64,000 bases of DNA from an uncultured Bacteroidia bacterium (GTDB taxonomy: Bacteria > Bacteroidota > Bacteroidia > Bacteroidales > UBA932): the NCBI GenBank assembly GCA_902780935.1, contig CACZHP010000008.1, forward strand, positions 62,001 to 126,000. The letters run 5' to 3'. Shown here piece after piece: positions 9,119 through 18,000 of this stretch. Positions within the stretch are counted from its first letter, which is position 1, and the number at the start of each line of letters is the position of its first letter. Position numbers and translations under genes: made by a program. The notes under the pieces were generated by a model. The model saw nothing but the letters and a program-made list of their open reading frames with translations. It made no database searches and was not told the DNA's origin.

Positions 9119-9886
9119 TTATGGAAGCAGTTCGGGACGGAACTCGAAATGCATCGTGTCGTAGTGGTACCACCTGGAACCTGAGATGAATCCGTGGCTC
9201 TCGAAGATGCGGATGATCTCCTCCGGGATCCTGTTCTTGTGCCCGATCCTGTCGAGTTCTCCGGCATCCGGGTTGTCCCATCTCCAGTAATTGGAATATT
9301 CGGTGTTGATGTCTATCGCTATGGCAAAGCTGTGGGCGCTCATCTGCTTCGCTCCCCGGACTTCCCGCCAGTTGAAGGAGGAAGCTCCCCGGCAATAATC
9401 ATGGAACTCCTCCGGAAGCTCTTGAAGGTCAATGAATACGGCTCGGAGGCTGTCGGCGGCACCGCCTACCCGGTTGAAAGGAATCTTCTGCCCGTCAAAC
9501 CATTTGACTGTCACCAGGTTAGCTTTGACAGCCTTCTCCGAATCCCCATAGATTCTCTTGAGAAAAGCCTCGCAGCGGATCCTTCCGGCATCCTGAAGGT
9601 AGTCCGGGGAATCATTTTCCCTGGAGTAGGGGATTGAGAACATGTCCTGGATGTCAGCGCCGGCCAGTTTCTCCGTAAAGGTCTTTTCCTTGCCGTCGTC
9701 AAAGATGATCGGATCCCCTTTCTTGAACAGGATCCTGCCCTTGGCGTAGCCTTTGACGAGGCCTTGATACGAAGATATTAATGTCCGCACCTCTTCTGGA
9801 ACGTCGCTGTCCTCCGGACGGACAGGCCTGCCGCAGCCGCAGACCAGTATGGACAGCCACAGAAAAGCTATTGGTCGTATATTCAT
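9119..9886 (-). CDS. M15-type (VanY/DacY-like) peptidase lipoprotein
   Basis: A 255-residue predicted lipoprotein: a hydrophobic signal ends in LVCGC, giving a lipidated Cys. The C-terminal half has the peptidase M15 signatures SAHSFAIAIDIN (SxHxxGxAxD type, with the Gly replaced) and WYHYDTMHFEF, providing the two zinc His, the Asp and the catalytic acidic residue. M15 enzymes cut D-Ala-containing or other peptidoglycan peptides in the periplasm. It is convergent with the ABC operon (18-nt gap) and divergent from resB. No obvious operon partner. Confidence 0.8.
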   Translation of the reverse strand: MNIRPIAFLWLSILVCGCGRPVRPEDSDVPEEVRTLISSYQGLVKGYAKGRILFKKGDPIIFDDGKEKTFTEKLAGADIQDMFSIPYSRENDSPDYLQDAGRIRCEAFLKRIYGDSEKAVKANLVTVKWFDGQKIPFNRVGGAADSLRAVFIDLQELPEEFHDYCRGASSFNWREVRGAKQMSAHSFAIAIDINTEYSNYWRWDNPDAGELDRIGHKNRIPEEIIRIFESHGFISGSRWYHYDTMHFEFRPELLP

Positions 9887-9922
9887 AATATAAAGATACG
9901 CGAAAATCGCTAATTATAACTA

Positions 9923-9953
9923 TTTGTGAGGTACGGAATTTCAAGTATATTCG
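9923..9953 (+). promoter_or_regulatory. Promoter for resB-ccsA
   Basis: TTTG (9923-9926), 19 nt, then TATATTCG (9946-9953), which matches TAnnTTTG except C at the seventh base. The resB ATG follows 21 nt later. Spacing fits the Bacteroidota consensus. Confidence 0.55.
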
Positions 9954-9974
9954 CGAAATCATATATAAACGGAC

Positions 9975-10868
9975 ATGACAATATTCAAAAAACCTTGGAA
10001 GCTGGCGGACGGGTTCCTGTTCGGAGGCGCTCTCGCCCTGCTCGGCTTCATCATCCAGATCGTCGCCGGGCCGGTGGACTGGGAGCTGATCGCCTCGCCG
10101 GTCAACCTGATCCTTCTGGCGGTGTTCCTGGCCTTCGTGGTAGCCGCCTTTCTTTTGAAAAGACGCTCCGGCTTTTTCGCGTGGCTGGGTTCCCCGGCAG
10201 CGGCCGTTCCCTCCATCGCATGGACTCTTGTGTTGACCATCATCATGGGTCTGACCGCCCAGGTTCCCCAGCGGGGCTGGCTCGGAAACATGATAACCTT
10301 CTGGCCTTTCGTGCTTTGCTACGTGTGGCTGACGGTGGTAGTGGGTCTGGTGGCGCTCAACCATTTTTTCCGCCTTGGCCGCTCCTGGAAGGAGATTCCC
10401 ACTGCTCTGAATCATCTCGGACTTTTTGTGACCCTGGTCTGCGCCACCCTCGGGAGTGCCGACAAGCGTGAGTTGATGATGACCCTCCACGAGGGTGAGA
10501 CCGTCTCGAAAGCCGAAACTGAAAGCGGAATGTCTTATGAAACAGGCGTTTCCGTCCGGCTGGACGACTTCACCATGGAAGTCTATCCTTCCGGCATGCC
10601 CAAGCGCTTCGCCTCGGATGTAGTCGTGACCGGGAGGTCAGGGAAGCAGACAACCGCCGTTATCGAGGTCAACAAGCCCCTCAAGGTGGACGGCTGGAAG
10701 ATGTACCAGTACGGCTACGATGAGGAAGCCGGCACAGAAAGCGAGATGAGCGTCCTGCAGATGGTCAAGGATCCCTGGCTGCCCCTCGTCTATGCCGGAA
10801 TATTCATGATGCTCGCCGGAGCCTTCCTTATGTTGTTCACCGGATTCAAGAAGGAGGAGTCGATATGA
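9975..10868 (+). CDS. Cytochrome c biogenesis protein ResB/CcsB-like
   Basis: A 297-residue membrane protein with about four N-terminal helices, a periplasmic domain (roughly residues 165-265) and a final helix, the layout of ResB/CcsB. With CcsA it forms the system II cytochrome c synthase, which exports haem and attaches it to CxxCH motifs outside the membrane. The periplasmic part contains the ResB-type VNKPLKVDGWKMYQYGYD block. Overlap with ccsA (ATGA, 10865-10868) supports a paired complex. No cytochrome c gene lies nearby, so the client protein is encoded elsewhere. Confidence 0.8.
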   Translation: MTIFKKPWKLADGFLFGGALALLGFIIQIVAGPVDWELIASPVNLILLAVFLAFVVAAFLLKRRSGFFAWLGSPAAAVPSIAWTLVLTIIMGLTAQVPQRGWLGNMITFWPFVLCYVWLTVVVGLVALNHFFRLGRSWKEIPTALNHLGLFVTLVCATLGSADKRELMMTLHEGETVSKAETESGMSYETGVSVRLDDFTMEVYPSGMPKRFASDVVVTGRSGKQTTAVIEVNKPLKVDGWKMYQYGYDEEAGTESEMSVLQMVKDPWLPLVYAGIFMMLAGAFLMLFTGFKKEESI

Positions 10869-11644
10869 TTTGGGAAGCTTTCATCTGGTTTGCCGCGGCA
10901 GCGGTGATCCTCTGGGCGGTCGGAGCCGCCTTAGCCTGGGTCGGGAAACGCTCTTCGGCTCTCATCAATTACGGTCTCGGAATATTGGTGTTCTTCTCCT
11001 ACATCCTGGCGATGTGGATCTCGCTTGAGCGTCCGCCTCTCCGCACGATGGGGGAGACCCGCCTCTGGTACTCTTTCTTCATGGCCGTTGCCGGAATGAT
11101 TGTTTATTGCCGCTGGAAATATAAATGGATTCTTAGTTTCAGCACGGTAATGGCTCTCGTGTTCATCTGCGTCAATCTCCTGAAACCGGAGATCCACTCA
11201 AAGGCGTTGATGCCGGCCCTGCAGAGCCCCTGGTTCGCTCCGCATGTCATTGTGTACATGTTCTCGTACGGGATGCTGGGAGCTGCCACGATCATGGCGC
11301 TTTACTTTTTGATATTCAAGAAAGAGAATACGACCGCCGAGGAAATCTCGACAGCGGACAACCTGGTGGTCACGGGTCTCGCCTTCCTGACTTTCGGAAT
11401 GCTTTTCGGGGCTTTGTGGGCGCAGGAGGCCTGGGGAACCTATTGGGCTTGGGACCCGAAGGAGACATGGGCGGCTATCACTTGGATGGCCTACATGCTT
11501 TATGTCCACTTCAGGATAGCCCGTCCTAAAGACTGGTCAACGGCCATGTGGATCCTCATCCTAGCGTTCATCTGCCTGCAGATATGCTGGTGGGGCATCA
11601 ACTACCTCCCTTCAGCCCACGCCACCTCCGTCCACGTCTATTAA
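10865..11644 (+). CDS. ccsA: Cytochrome c biogenesis protein CcsA
   Basis: A 259-residue polytopic protein with about eight hydrophobic segments. It carries the tryptophan-rich haem-handling motif WGTYWAWDPKETWA near residue 190, diagnostic of the CcmC/CcsA haem-handling family, plus flanking His residues (HVIVYMFSYG, and HATSVHVY at the C-terminus). It acts with the upstream ResB-like protein in system II cytochrome c maturation. Confidence 0.9.
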   Translation: MIWEAFIWFAAAAVILWAVGAALAWVGKRSSALINYGLGILVFFSYILAMWISLERPPLRTMGETRLWYSFFMAVAGMIVYCRWKYKWILSFSTVMALVFICVNLLKPEIHSKALMPALQSPWFAPHVIVYMFSYGMLGAATIMALYFLIFKKENTTAEEISTADNLVVTGLAFLTFGMLFGALWAQEAWGTYWAWDPKETWAAITWMAYMLYVHFRIARPKDWSTAMWILILAFICLQICWWGINYLPSAHATSVHVY

Positions 11645-11664
11645 GGGACTGTCATTCTGATTAT

Positions 11665-11689
11665 AAGCGCCCTTTCTTTGTAGGCGCTT
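11665..11689 (+). terminator. Probable terminator after ccsA
   Basis: Stem AAGCGCC (11665-11671) / GGCGCTT (11683-11689) with an 11-nt loop; the following GATTGTCTTGT tract is only modestly T-rich. The rest of the 200-nt gap (11645-11844) holds only this and a promoter. Confidence 0.55.
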
Positions 11690-11795
11690 GATTGTCTTGT
11701 ATTGAAACATGTTTGTTTGTTGCGGTAACATTTTTGTTAACCGGATCTTGCCCGCACCCTGAATCACAATTGTAGGATAATTGACGGGAATTTGT

Positions 11796-11803
11796 TAGAT
11801 TTG
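11796..11803 (+). promoter_or_regulatory. -7 promoter element for the nfnA-gltA-prsW operon
   Basis: TAGATTTG matches TAnnTTTG, 41 nt before the ATG at 11845. A TTG at 11770-11772 could be the -33 element, but its spacing of 23 nt is slightly long. Confidence 0.5.
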
Positions 11804-11844
11804 TCTCCGCAATTAATAACCAATATCCAAAGAACAGTCCAGAC

Positions 11845-12690
11845 ATGTTCAAGATCTTGAAACGTCAGATGCTGACGCCGAACATCTGCAAGATGGTGGT
11901 GTCAGCTCCGAGGATCGCCAAATCAGCGCTCCCCGGGCAGTTCCTTATCGTCCTCGCAAATGAGGAGGGTGAGCGTATTCCTTTAACAATCAGCGACTAC
12001 GATCGTGAGAAAGGCACGGTGACTATCGTCACTCAGTTGATCGGCGCTTCTTCCGCGGCTATCATCGCCAAGGAGGAAGGGGAATTCTTCCGCGACGTGG
12101 TCGGTCCTCTCGGCAATCCTTCGGCCTTCGTCAAGATGGACGAGGAAGCTCTCAAGGGGCAGCGATATATATTCATAGCTGGCGGCCTCGGCACGGCTCC
12201 CGTCTATCCCCAGGCCAAGTGGTTGCACGACAGGGGAATAGCGGTCGATGTGATCATCGGGGCAAGGACTAAGGACCTGCTGATCTACACCGAGGAGCTG
12301 GGCAGCGCCTGCGACAACCTCTACCTTTGCACGGACGACGGCAGCGTCGGGTTCCACGGAGTGGGTACTGCCTGCCTTGAGGATCTGGTCAATAACCAGG
12401 GGAAGGAATATACCCAGGCCGTGGCGATCGGCCCTATGATCATGATGAAATTCGCAACCCTTACCTGCAAGAAGCTGAATATTCCTATCGACGTGAGCCT
12501 GAATATGTTGATGGTTGACGGCACGGGGATGTGCGGGGCGTGCAGGGTGACCGTTGCCGGCAAGACAAGGTTCGCCTGTGTGGACGGGCCGGAGTTCAAC
12601 GGCTACGACGTGGACTTCGACGAGGCGATGCGCCGTCTGGGACAATACAAGGCCGAGGAGGCAGAGGAAAAAGCTAAATACGTCAAGTGA
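11845..12690 (+). CDS. NfnA/SudB-like FAD/NAD-binding [2Fe-2S] subunit
   Basis: A 281-residue ferredoxin-NADP reductase/PyrK-like protein: N-terminal FAD-binding barrel, central nucleotide-binding fold (FIAGGLGTAPVYPQ near residue 110) and a C-terminal cysteine cluster GTGMCGACRV...FACVDGPEF for a [2Fe-2S] centre. In NfnAB and sulfide dehydrogenase this small subunit pairs with a GltA-like large subunit, which is the next gene (2 nt gap). In anaerobes such pairs move electrons between ferredoxin, NADH and NADPH. Ferredoxin made by the Vor enzyme in this window would be a plausible partner, but that is inference. Confidence 0.85.
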   Translation: MFKILKRQMLTPNICKMVVSAPRIAKSALPGQFLIVLANEEGERIPLTISDYDREKGTVTIVTQLIGASSAAIIAKEEGEFFRDVVGPLGNPSAFVKMDEEALKGQRYIFIAGGLGTAPVYPQAKWLHDRGIAVDVIIGARTKDLLIYTEELGSACDNLYLCTDDGSVGFHGVGTACLEDLVNNQGKEYTQAVAIGPMIMMKFATLTCKKLNIPIDVSLNMLMVDGTGMCGACRVTVAGKTRFACVDGPEFNGYDVDFDEAMRRLGQYKAEEAEEKAKYVK

Positions 12691-12691
12691 T

Positions 12692-14236
12692 ATGGCAGAG
12701 AGGATTCCAAGAGTACCGGTCAGGGAGCAGGATCCCAAGGTACGCGCTCATAATTTCGAGGAAGTTTGCTACGGATATAACCTCGAGGAGGCGATGACAG
12801 AGGCTTCAAGGTGCCTCCATTGCAAGAATCCGCGTTGTGTGACCGCATGCCCGGTCAGCATCAAGATTCCCGAGTTCATTGCGAAGGTCAAGGAAGGCGA
12901 TATCGCCGGAGCCGCCGCCATTATCGGCGAGGACTCCTCGCTGCCCGCAGTATGTGGCCGAGTCTGCCCGCAGGAGACTCAGTGCGAGGGCAGCTGCGTG
13001 CTGGGCGTCAAGGGTGAAAGTGTCGCCATCGGCAAGCTCGAGCGCTTCGTCGCCGACCATACTTTCGAGGGGGAAACACTATCCCCTTCAGGAGTCGGCT
13101 GCGCCTCTGAATCGGAGGTTCTGAGGAGCGAAGCGACGAATGCGGCATCAGCCGCAGCGTCGGAATCCCGAGCGATGCGAGGGATGGTAGACGCGGGGCC
13201 CCGAACCGAAGGTTTGGGGACAATCCCCCTGGGGGGTGCAGGGGGGTATAAAGGAACCGATAATGGCCACAAGGTGGCCATTATCGGTTCCGGCCCCGCA
13301 GGGCTCGCGTGCGCTTCCGACCTCGCGAAGTGGGGCTACGACGTCACGATCTTCGAGGCTCTCCACAAAGCCGGTGGCGTTCTCGAATACGGTATCCCCG
13401 AGTTCAGGCTTCCGAAAGAAGCTGTACTAAAGCGTGAGATAAACGAAGTTAAAGCATTAGGAGTCAAGATAGAAACTGATGTAATTATCGGTCGCACCGT
13501 CACTATCGACAGCCTGATGGACGACGAAGGCTTCGAGGCCGTGTTCGTCGGTACGGGAGCCGGACTGCCGAAGTTCATGGGCATCCCCGGAGAGAACCTA
13601 AACGGAGTTTTCTCCGCCAACGAATTCCTGACCAGGAACAACCTCATGAAAGCTTTCCGCGAGGATTATCTCACCCCGATCCACGCCGGCAAGAAATGCT
13701 GCGTCGTGGGCGGAGGAAACGTCGCTATGGATGCCGCAAGGACAGCCTTGAGACTTGGTGCCGACACATCCATCATCTATAGAAGGACCGAGGTTGAGCT
13801 TCCTGCCCGTAAGGAGGAAGTCCATCATGCCAAGGAAGAAGGAGTTGATTTCCAGATGCTTACCAACCCCGTTGAGATTATCGGCGATGAGAATGGCTGG
13901 GTTAAGGCCCTGAAATGCATCCGGATGGAACTCGGAGAACCGGACGAGAGCGGACGCCGCTCACCTGTCCCTATTCCAGGCTCGGAGTTCGAGATTCCTA
14001 CCGAAACGGTCATCATGGCTCTTGGAACCGCTCCTAACCCGCTCATAGTTAACACTACGAAGGGGCTTGAGGCGACTCGAAGAGGCGGTCTCGTGGCTGA
14101 TGACGAGGGTCGCACCACCCGTCCTGGAATCTTCGCTGGTGGAGATGCTGTGACCGGAGCGGCCACTGTCATACTCGCGATGGGTGCCGGCAGAAAAGCC
14201 GCGAGAGCCATTGATGAGTATCTAAAGACCAAGTAA
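12692..14236 (+). CDS. gltA: NfnB/GltA-like NADPH oxidoreductase with in-frame insert
   Basis: A 514-residue flavoprotein homologous to the NADPH glutamate synthase small chain and the NfnB large subunit. The N-terminus holds two [4Fe-4S] cysteine clusters (CLHCKNPRCVTACP; VCGRVCPQETQCEGSC). Two Rossmann motifs follow: IGSGPAGLACAS for FAD and VGGGNVAMDAART for NADP(H), with a C-terminal GDAVTGAATVILA block. The ATG at 12692 follows the nfnA stop by one base; an upstream extension in frame only overlaps nfnA. About 65 extra residues, encoded by a palindromic insert, sit between HTFEGE and the first Rossmann strand. The neighbour indicates an Nfn-type complex rather than true glutamate synthase; no GltB is present. 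Confidence 0.85.
   Translation: MAERIPRVPVREQDPKVRAHNFEEVCYGYNLEEAMTEASRCLHCKNPRCVTACPVSIKIPEFIAKVKEGDIAGAAAIIGEDSSLPAVCGRVCPQETQCEGSCVLGVKGESVAIGKLERFVADHTFEGETLSPSGVGCASESEVLRSEATNAASAAASESRAMRGMVDAGPRTEGLGTIPLGGAGGYKGTDNGHKVAIIGSGPAGLACASDLAKWGYDVTIFEALHKAGGVLEYGIPEFRLPKEAVLKREINEVKALGVKIETDVIIGRTVTIDSLMDDEGFEAVFVGTGAGLPKFMGIPGENLNGVFSANEFLTRNNLMKAFREDYLTPIHAGKKCCVVGGGNVAMDAARTALRLGADTSIIYRRTEVELPARKEEVHHAKEEGVDFQMLTNPVEIIGDENGWVKALKCIRMELGEPDESGRRSPVPIPGSEFEIPTETVIMALGTAPNPLIVNTTKGLEATRRGGLVADDEGRTTRPGIFAGGDAVTGAATVILAMGAGRKAARAIDEYLKTK
13078..13291 (+). repeat. In-frame palindromic insert in gltA with inverted copy of host motif
   Basis: About 175 nt of GC-rich insert is followed by a perfect palindrome. 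Left arm 13253-13270 (GGAACCGATAATGGCCAC), 3-nt loop AAG, right arm 13274-13291, 18 of 18 paired. The right arm is native coding sequence for V-A-I-I-G-S of the FAD-binding Rossmann motif, so the left arm is an inverted copy of host sequence. Module D (13221-13248) is shared in inverse orientation with the ABC exporter insert. A further stem pairs CGACGAATGCGGC with GCCGCAGCGTCG near 13134-13164. All is read through in frame as T-D-N-G-H-K before the Rossmann strand. Confidence 0.85.
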
Positions 14237-14237
14237 T

Positions 14238-15008
14238 ATGCTGATGCTGACTATAGCCGCTGTGGCGCCGGCTCTGATCCTCCTCTGGTACGTCTACCAT
14301 AAGGACACTGAGCCGGAGCCGCGGAACCTGATATTCAAGGGCTTCTGTTTCGGCGGCCTGGCGGCGTTGGTCTCCACGCTGATCTCGGGGCCGCTCCTCA
14401 ACATGGGATTCTATACGACCGAGCCCACCACCCTGGGCGAGGCCGTGCGGATTGCCTTCTTCGGGGCGGCAATTCCTGAGGAGACTGCCAAGCTGTTGAT
14501 GCTCTGGCTGTTGCTGCGCAATTGCGCCGAGTTCGACGAGCGCTACGACGGGATTGTCTATGCCACGACGGTGGGCCTTGGCTTCGCCGCCTTCGAGAAC
14601 GTCATCTACGTCATCAGCGCCGGTGCGAACTGGGTTGATGTGGCGTTCTCCAGGGCCCTGTTCGCCGTGCCAGGCCATTTCGCCTTCGCAGTGACGATGG
14701 GGTATTACTATTCCCAGTACCATTTCAGGGGCAAGGAATATGAAGGGGCCAAAATCAAGATGTGGCTCTACCCGGTGATCCTTCACGGGGTCTATGACAC
14801 GCTTTGCTTCTTTAGCGAGCTTAGCGAGGCGCTGTCGCTGCTCATCACGCTGGTCCTGATCGCCTTCTGCTTCTGGCTCTTCAAGAACACCAGGGCGAGG
14901 ATCCTGAAAGCGGCGGCCGAGAATGAATATGTCGGCTCAGGCCGCTCGGTCCGGGAGAACGGCTACGACATCGACCGCGACTGGACCGGTCGTCCAGACG
15001 ACCAGTAG
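14238..15008 (+). CDS. PrsW family intramembrane metalloprotease
   Basis: A 256-residue membrane protein with about seven hydrophobic helices and the PrsW (M82) motifs: EPEPRNLIFKGF after the first helix, PEETAKLLM in the second conserved block, FAAFENVIYV, and PGHFAFAVTMGYYY with the His. PrsW of Bacillus cleaves the anti-sigma factor RsiW, but most bacterial homologues have no known substrate. It starts one base after the gltA stop and is thus the last gene of that operon. The C-terminal tail is hydrophilic and cytoplasmic. No sigma/anti-sigma pair is next to it. Confidence 0.85.
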   Translation: MLMLTIAAVAPALILLWYVYHKDTEPEPRNLIFKGFCFGGLAALVSTLISGPLLNMGFYTTEPTTLGEAVRIAFFGAAIPEETAKLLMLWLLLRNCAEFDERYDGIVYATTVGLGFAAFENVIYVISAGANWVDVAFSRALFAVPGHFAFAVTMGYYYSQYHFRGKEYEGAKIKMWLYPVILHGVYDTLCFFSELSEALSLLITLVLIAFCFWLFKNTRARILKAAAENEYVGSGRSVRENGYDIDRDWTGRPDDQ

Positions 15009-15011
15009 AGA

Positions 15012-18000
15012 TCAGAGCAGGTGGCCGAGGAAGCGGGCTTTGTCTGCCTCTGACATGCCTCGGCGGGCGGCGTAATCATCTATTTCTGAAGACGATAGGT
15101 GACGAATCTCGGGGTAGGATGCCTCGGGATGAATGAATATTAGCCCGCAGATCGATGCCTCCGGAATCATCGCGCAACTGTCCAGAAGGGTGATGCCCAG
15201 ACCGTTCGGAGAATCCGTCCCGAGAGAACCACCGTCGTCAGGTCGGTAAGACCGGTCTGAGGAACCGGAAGCGTCGAGCAGCCGGAGAATATCCCTTTTC
15301 AGGGTGTGGTCCGGACAGCTGGAATAGCCGGCAGCCGGTTTGATGACTTTGAACCGGGAACTGCCGGTAGCGGAGCCACCCGCCAAACCTTCAGGAATGG
15401 AGGCCTTCACATATTCGTCAAGCCATCCAGACGCAGCTTCTGCCAGCGTCAGGACCACTGCCCGCCGCACCATGCCGCTATCGTCCGGTTCCTCTCCGGC
15501 GGCCCCGCCGTAATGAACGCTGATCGCGAACATACCCATGGGGGAGTCGAATCCATATTCGGAAGGTGCGACGAAGTCGGCGAGGGAGAGGCCGCCGGGA
15601 GTGCCGTCAGGGGAAGAGGGTTGCCTGAACATCGGCAGGCGGAAGTCCCGGGAGATGATGTCGTCACCCTCGGAATGGGCCAAGTCGAACCTGGCCGAGA
15701 TGGTTATCCGACAGCCCCCACCTGAGCGCAAGTCCTTCAAGACCGCCTCTCCCTCGGATCTTAATCGCATGAATTCCAGGTGGTTCCGGTCGGCTCTCGC
15801 CCCAAGGATCGTGGCGTACATCCTCCAGTCGAAGAACGGCTCGACATCCTCGACAGAAAGCCCCCTCGCCCGAATATCCCTAAAAGGATTCCCCTTGATA
15901 TAGCTGTCCGCAGACCAGGTCGCCGGCTGCCGACATTGCTGTTGGCGACCATTTTCCCGGATAGGGCGCGAAGCGCAGGGAGACGACGGCAATGTCGGAG
16001 CCGGCTTACCTTCTTGCGCGAAGCGTAGCGAGCCAGGACCGGTGCTTGCCGCCGCATCACCATTCTCCGGTCTTGCCCGCCTCTGCCCGGTTGTCTCGTA
16101 CGCCTCCCGAAGCGCCCTTTGCCGCTCATGCTCAGCAGCTTCCGTCGCCTCCCTGTCGCTCACCAGCTTGCTCGCCAGCACCGCTGAAGCCGAAGCGTCC
16201 GCCCCATAGAAGACATGCCTGTAAAGCGGAGCGAGCTTCACCGCCGTGTGGATCGCCGAAGCCGCCGCTCCGCCGACGAGAAGGGGAGTCTCCAGCCCCA
16301 GCGCCTCCATGTCCTTGCAGAGCAGCTCCATCTGGTAGAGCGACGGAGTGATCAGCCCGCTGACGCCGATGATGTCAGCCCCGGTCCGGGCGGCCTCCTC
16401 CAGAATCGTCTCCTTCGGGACCATGACTCCGAGATCCGTAACCTCGAACCCATTGCAGGTGAACACTATACCAGTGATATTTTTCCCTATGTCATGTACA
16501 TCGCCCTTGACGGTGGCCAGTAGCGCCTTGGGTCTGTCGGTGATCTCGGAGGAGCCTTCAGCCAGGTATGGATGGAGCAACTCGACGGCGGTTTTCATGG
16601 TCCTTGCGGACTTGACGACCTGCGGCAGGAACATCTTTCCGGCCCCGAACAGCTCGCCGACACGGGCCATGCCATCCATCAGGGGGCCGTCGATCACCTT
16701 GAAAGCCTCGCCGCCATATTGCCCAAGGCACTCCAACAGATCCGTCTCCAATCCTGAAGCGTCACCCTTCACCAGCGCCCTCTTTATCCGCTCCTCGACG
16801 CTTTCTGTACCTGGTTGCGTGTCGCCGGATAGCATGTTGCCTGGTTGCGTGTCGCCGGAGGGAGTATTGGTGAGTCCAACCCATGCCACCCTCGGCACTG
16901 TAAGAGGGGGGACCGGAGCGGAACGAAGTGAAGCGAGCGGTGGGGCCGAGCGGAGCGAGGCGGTTGGACCACCAATACTCCCTCCGGCAGATTGCATCTC
17001 TTGGGCATATTCGATCAGTCGCTCGGTGGCGGCGGGATCGGAATCCAGGATGACGTCCTCGACCCTCCGGAGCAACTCCGGCTCGATCTCGTCATAGATC
17101 TTGAGCATCCCAGGGTTCACGATCCCCATGTCCAGGCCGGCATTGATAGCGTGGTAAAGGAAAACCGTGTGCATAGCCTCCCGGACAACGTTGTTGCCCC
17201 TGAATGCGAAGGAAAGGTTCGATATGCCTCCTGAGGTCCGGCAGCCCGGCAGATTATGCTTGATCCATCTGACCGCCTCAATGAAATCGGCGGCGTAGCG
17301 GGAGTGCTCGGGAATGCCGGTTCCGACCGGCAGGACGTTAACATCGAATATTATGTCTGTTGGGGAATATCCCGCCTTTTCCGTCAAGAGTGAATATGCC
17401 CTCTGGCAGATCGCGATCTTCCTGTCGTAGGTCGTGGCTTGGCCTTCCTCGTCGAATGCTATGACGATTAAAGCGGCTCCTAAAGCCTTTATCTCACGTG
17501 CTTTAGACAGGAATATTTCTTCTCCTTCTTTAAGTGAAATCGAGTTGACGACGCACTTGCCCTGGGCGTTCTTCAGGCCGGTTAGAATGGTGTCCCAATG
17601 GGAAGAGTCGATCATGATCGCCGCCTTCGCTACCTCGGGTTCTCCGGCTATGTGCCGCAGGAAGGTCTCCATCTCTTTGGCGGAGTCGAGCATGGCGTCA
17701 TCCATATTGATGTCGATGATCGAGGCGCCGTTCTCTATCTGCCCGGCGGCGATCCGCAGCGCCTCCTCGTAGTCTCCGGCGGCGATCAGGCGCGCGAACT
17801 TCCTTGATCCCGCCACATTTGTCCTCTCCCCGACATTCGTGAAGTTCCTGCTCCGGTCAATCTCCACACTCTCCAATCCGCTAACGTACAATGGCTTCCA
17901 CGAATTCTCTGTCGAGCCGTGGAGGCTAGTGGTGGTCCAACCGCCTCGCTCCGCTCTTCGGCTCCGCTCAGGGACCGCTCGGCTGATGCCGACTTCTGAA

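Noticed and set aside
11645..11844. Small RNA gene in the 200-nt gap
   Set aside because: Only a terminator hairpin and a promoter box could be supported.
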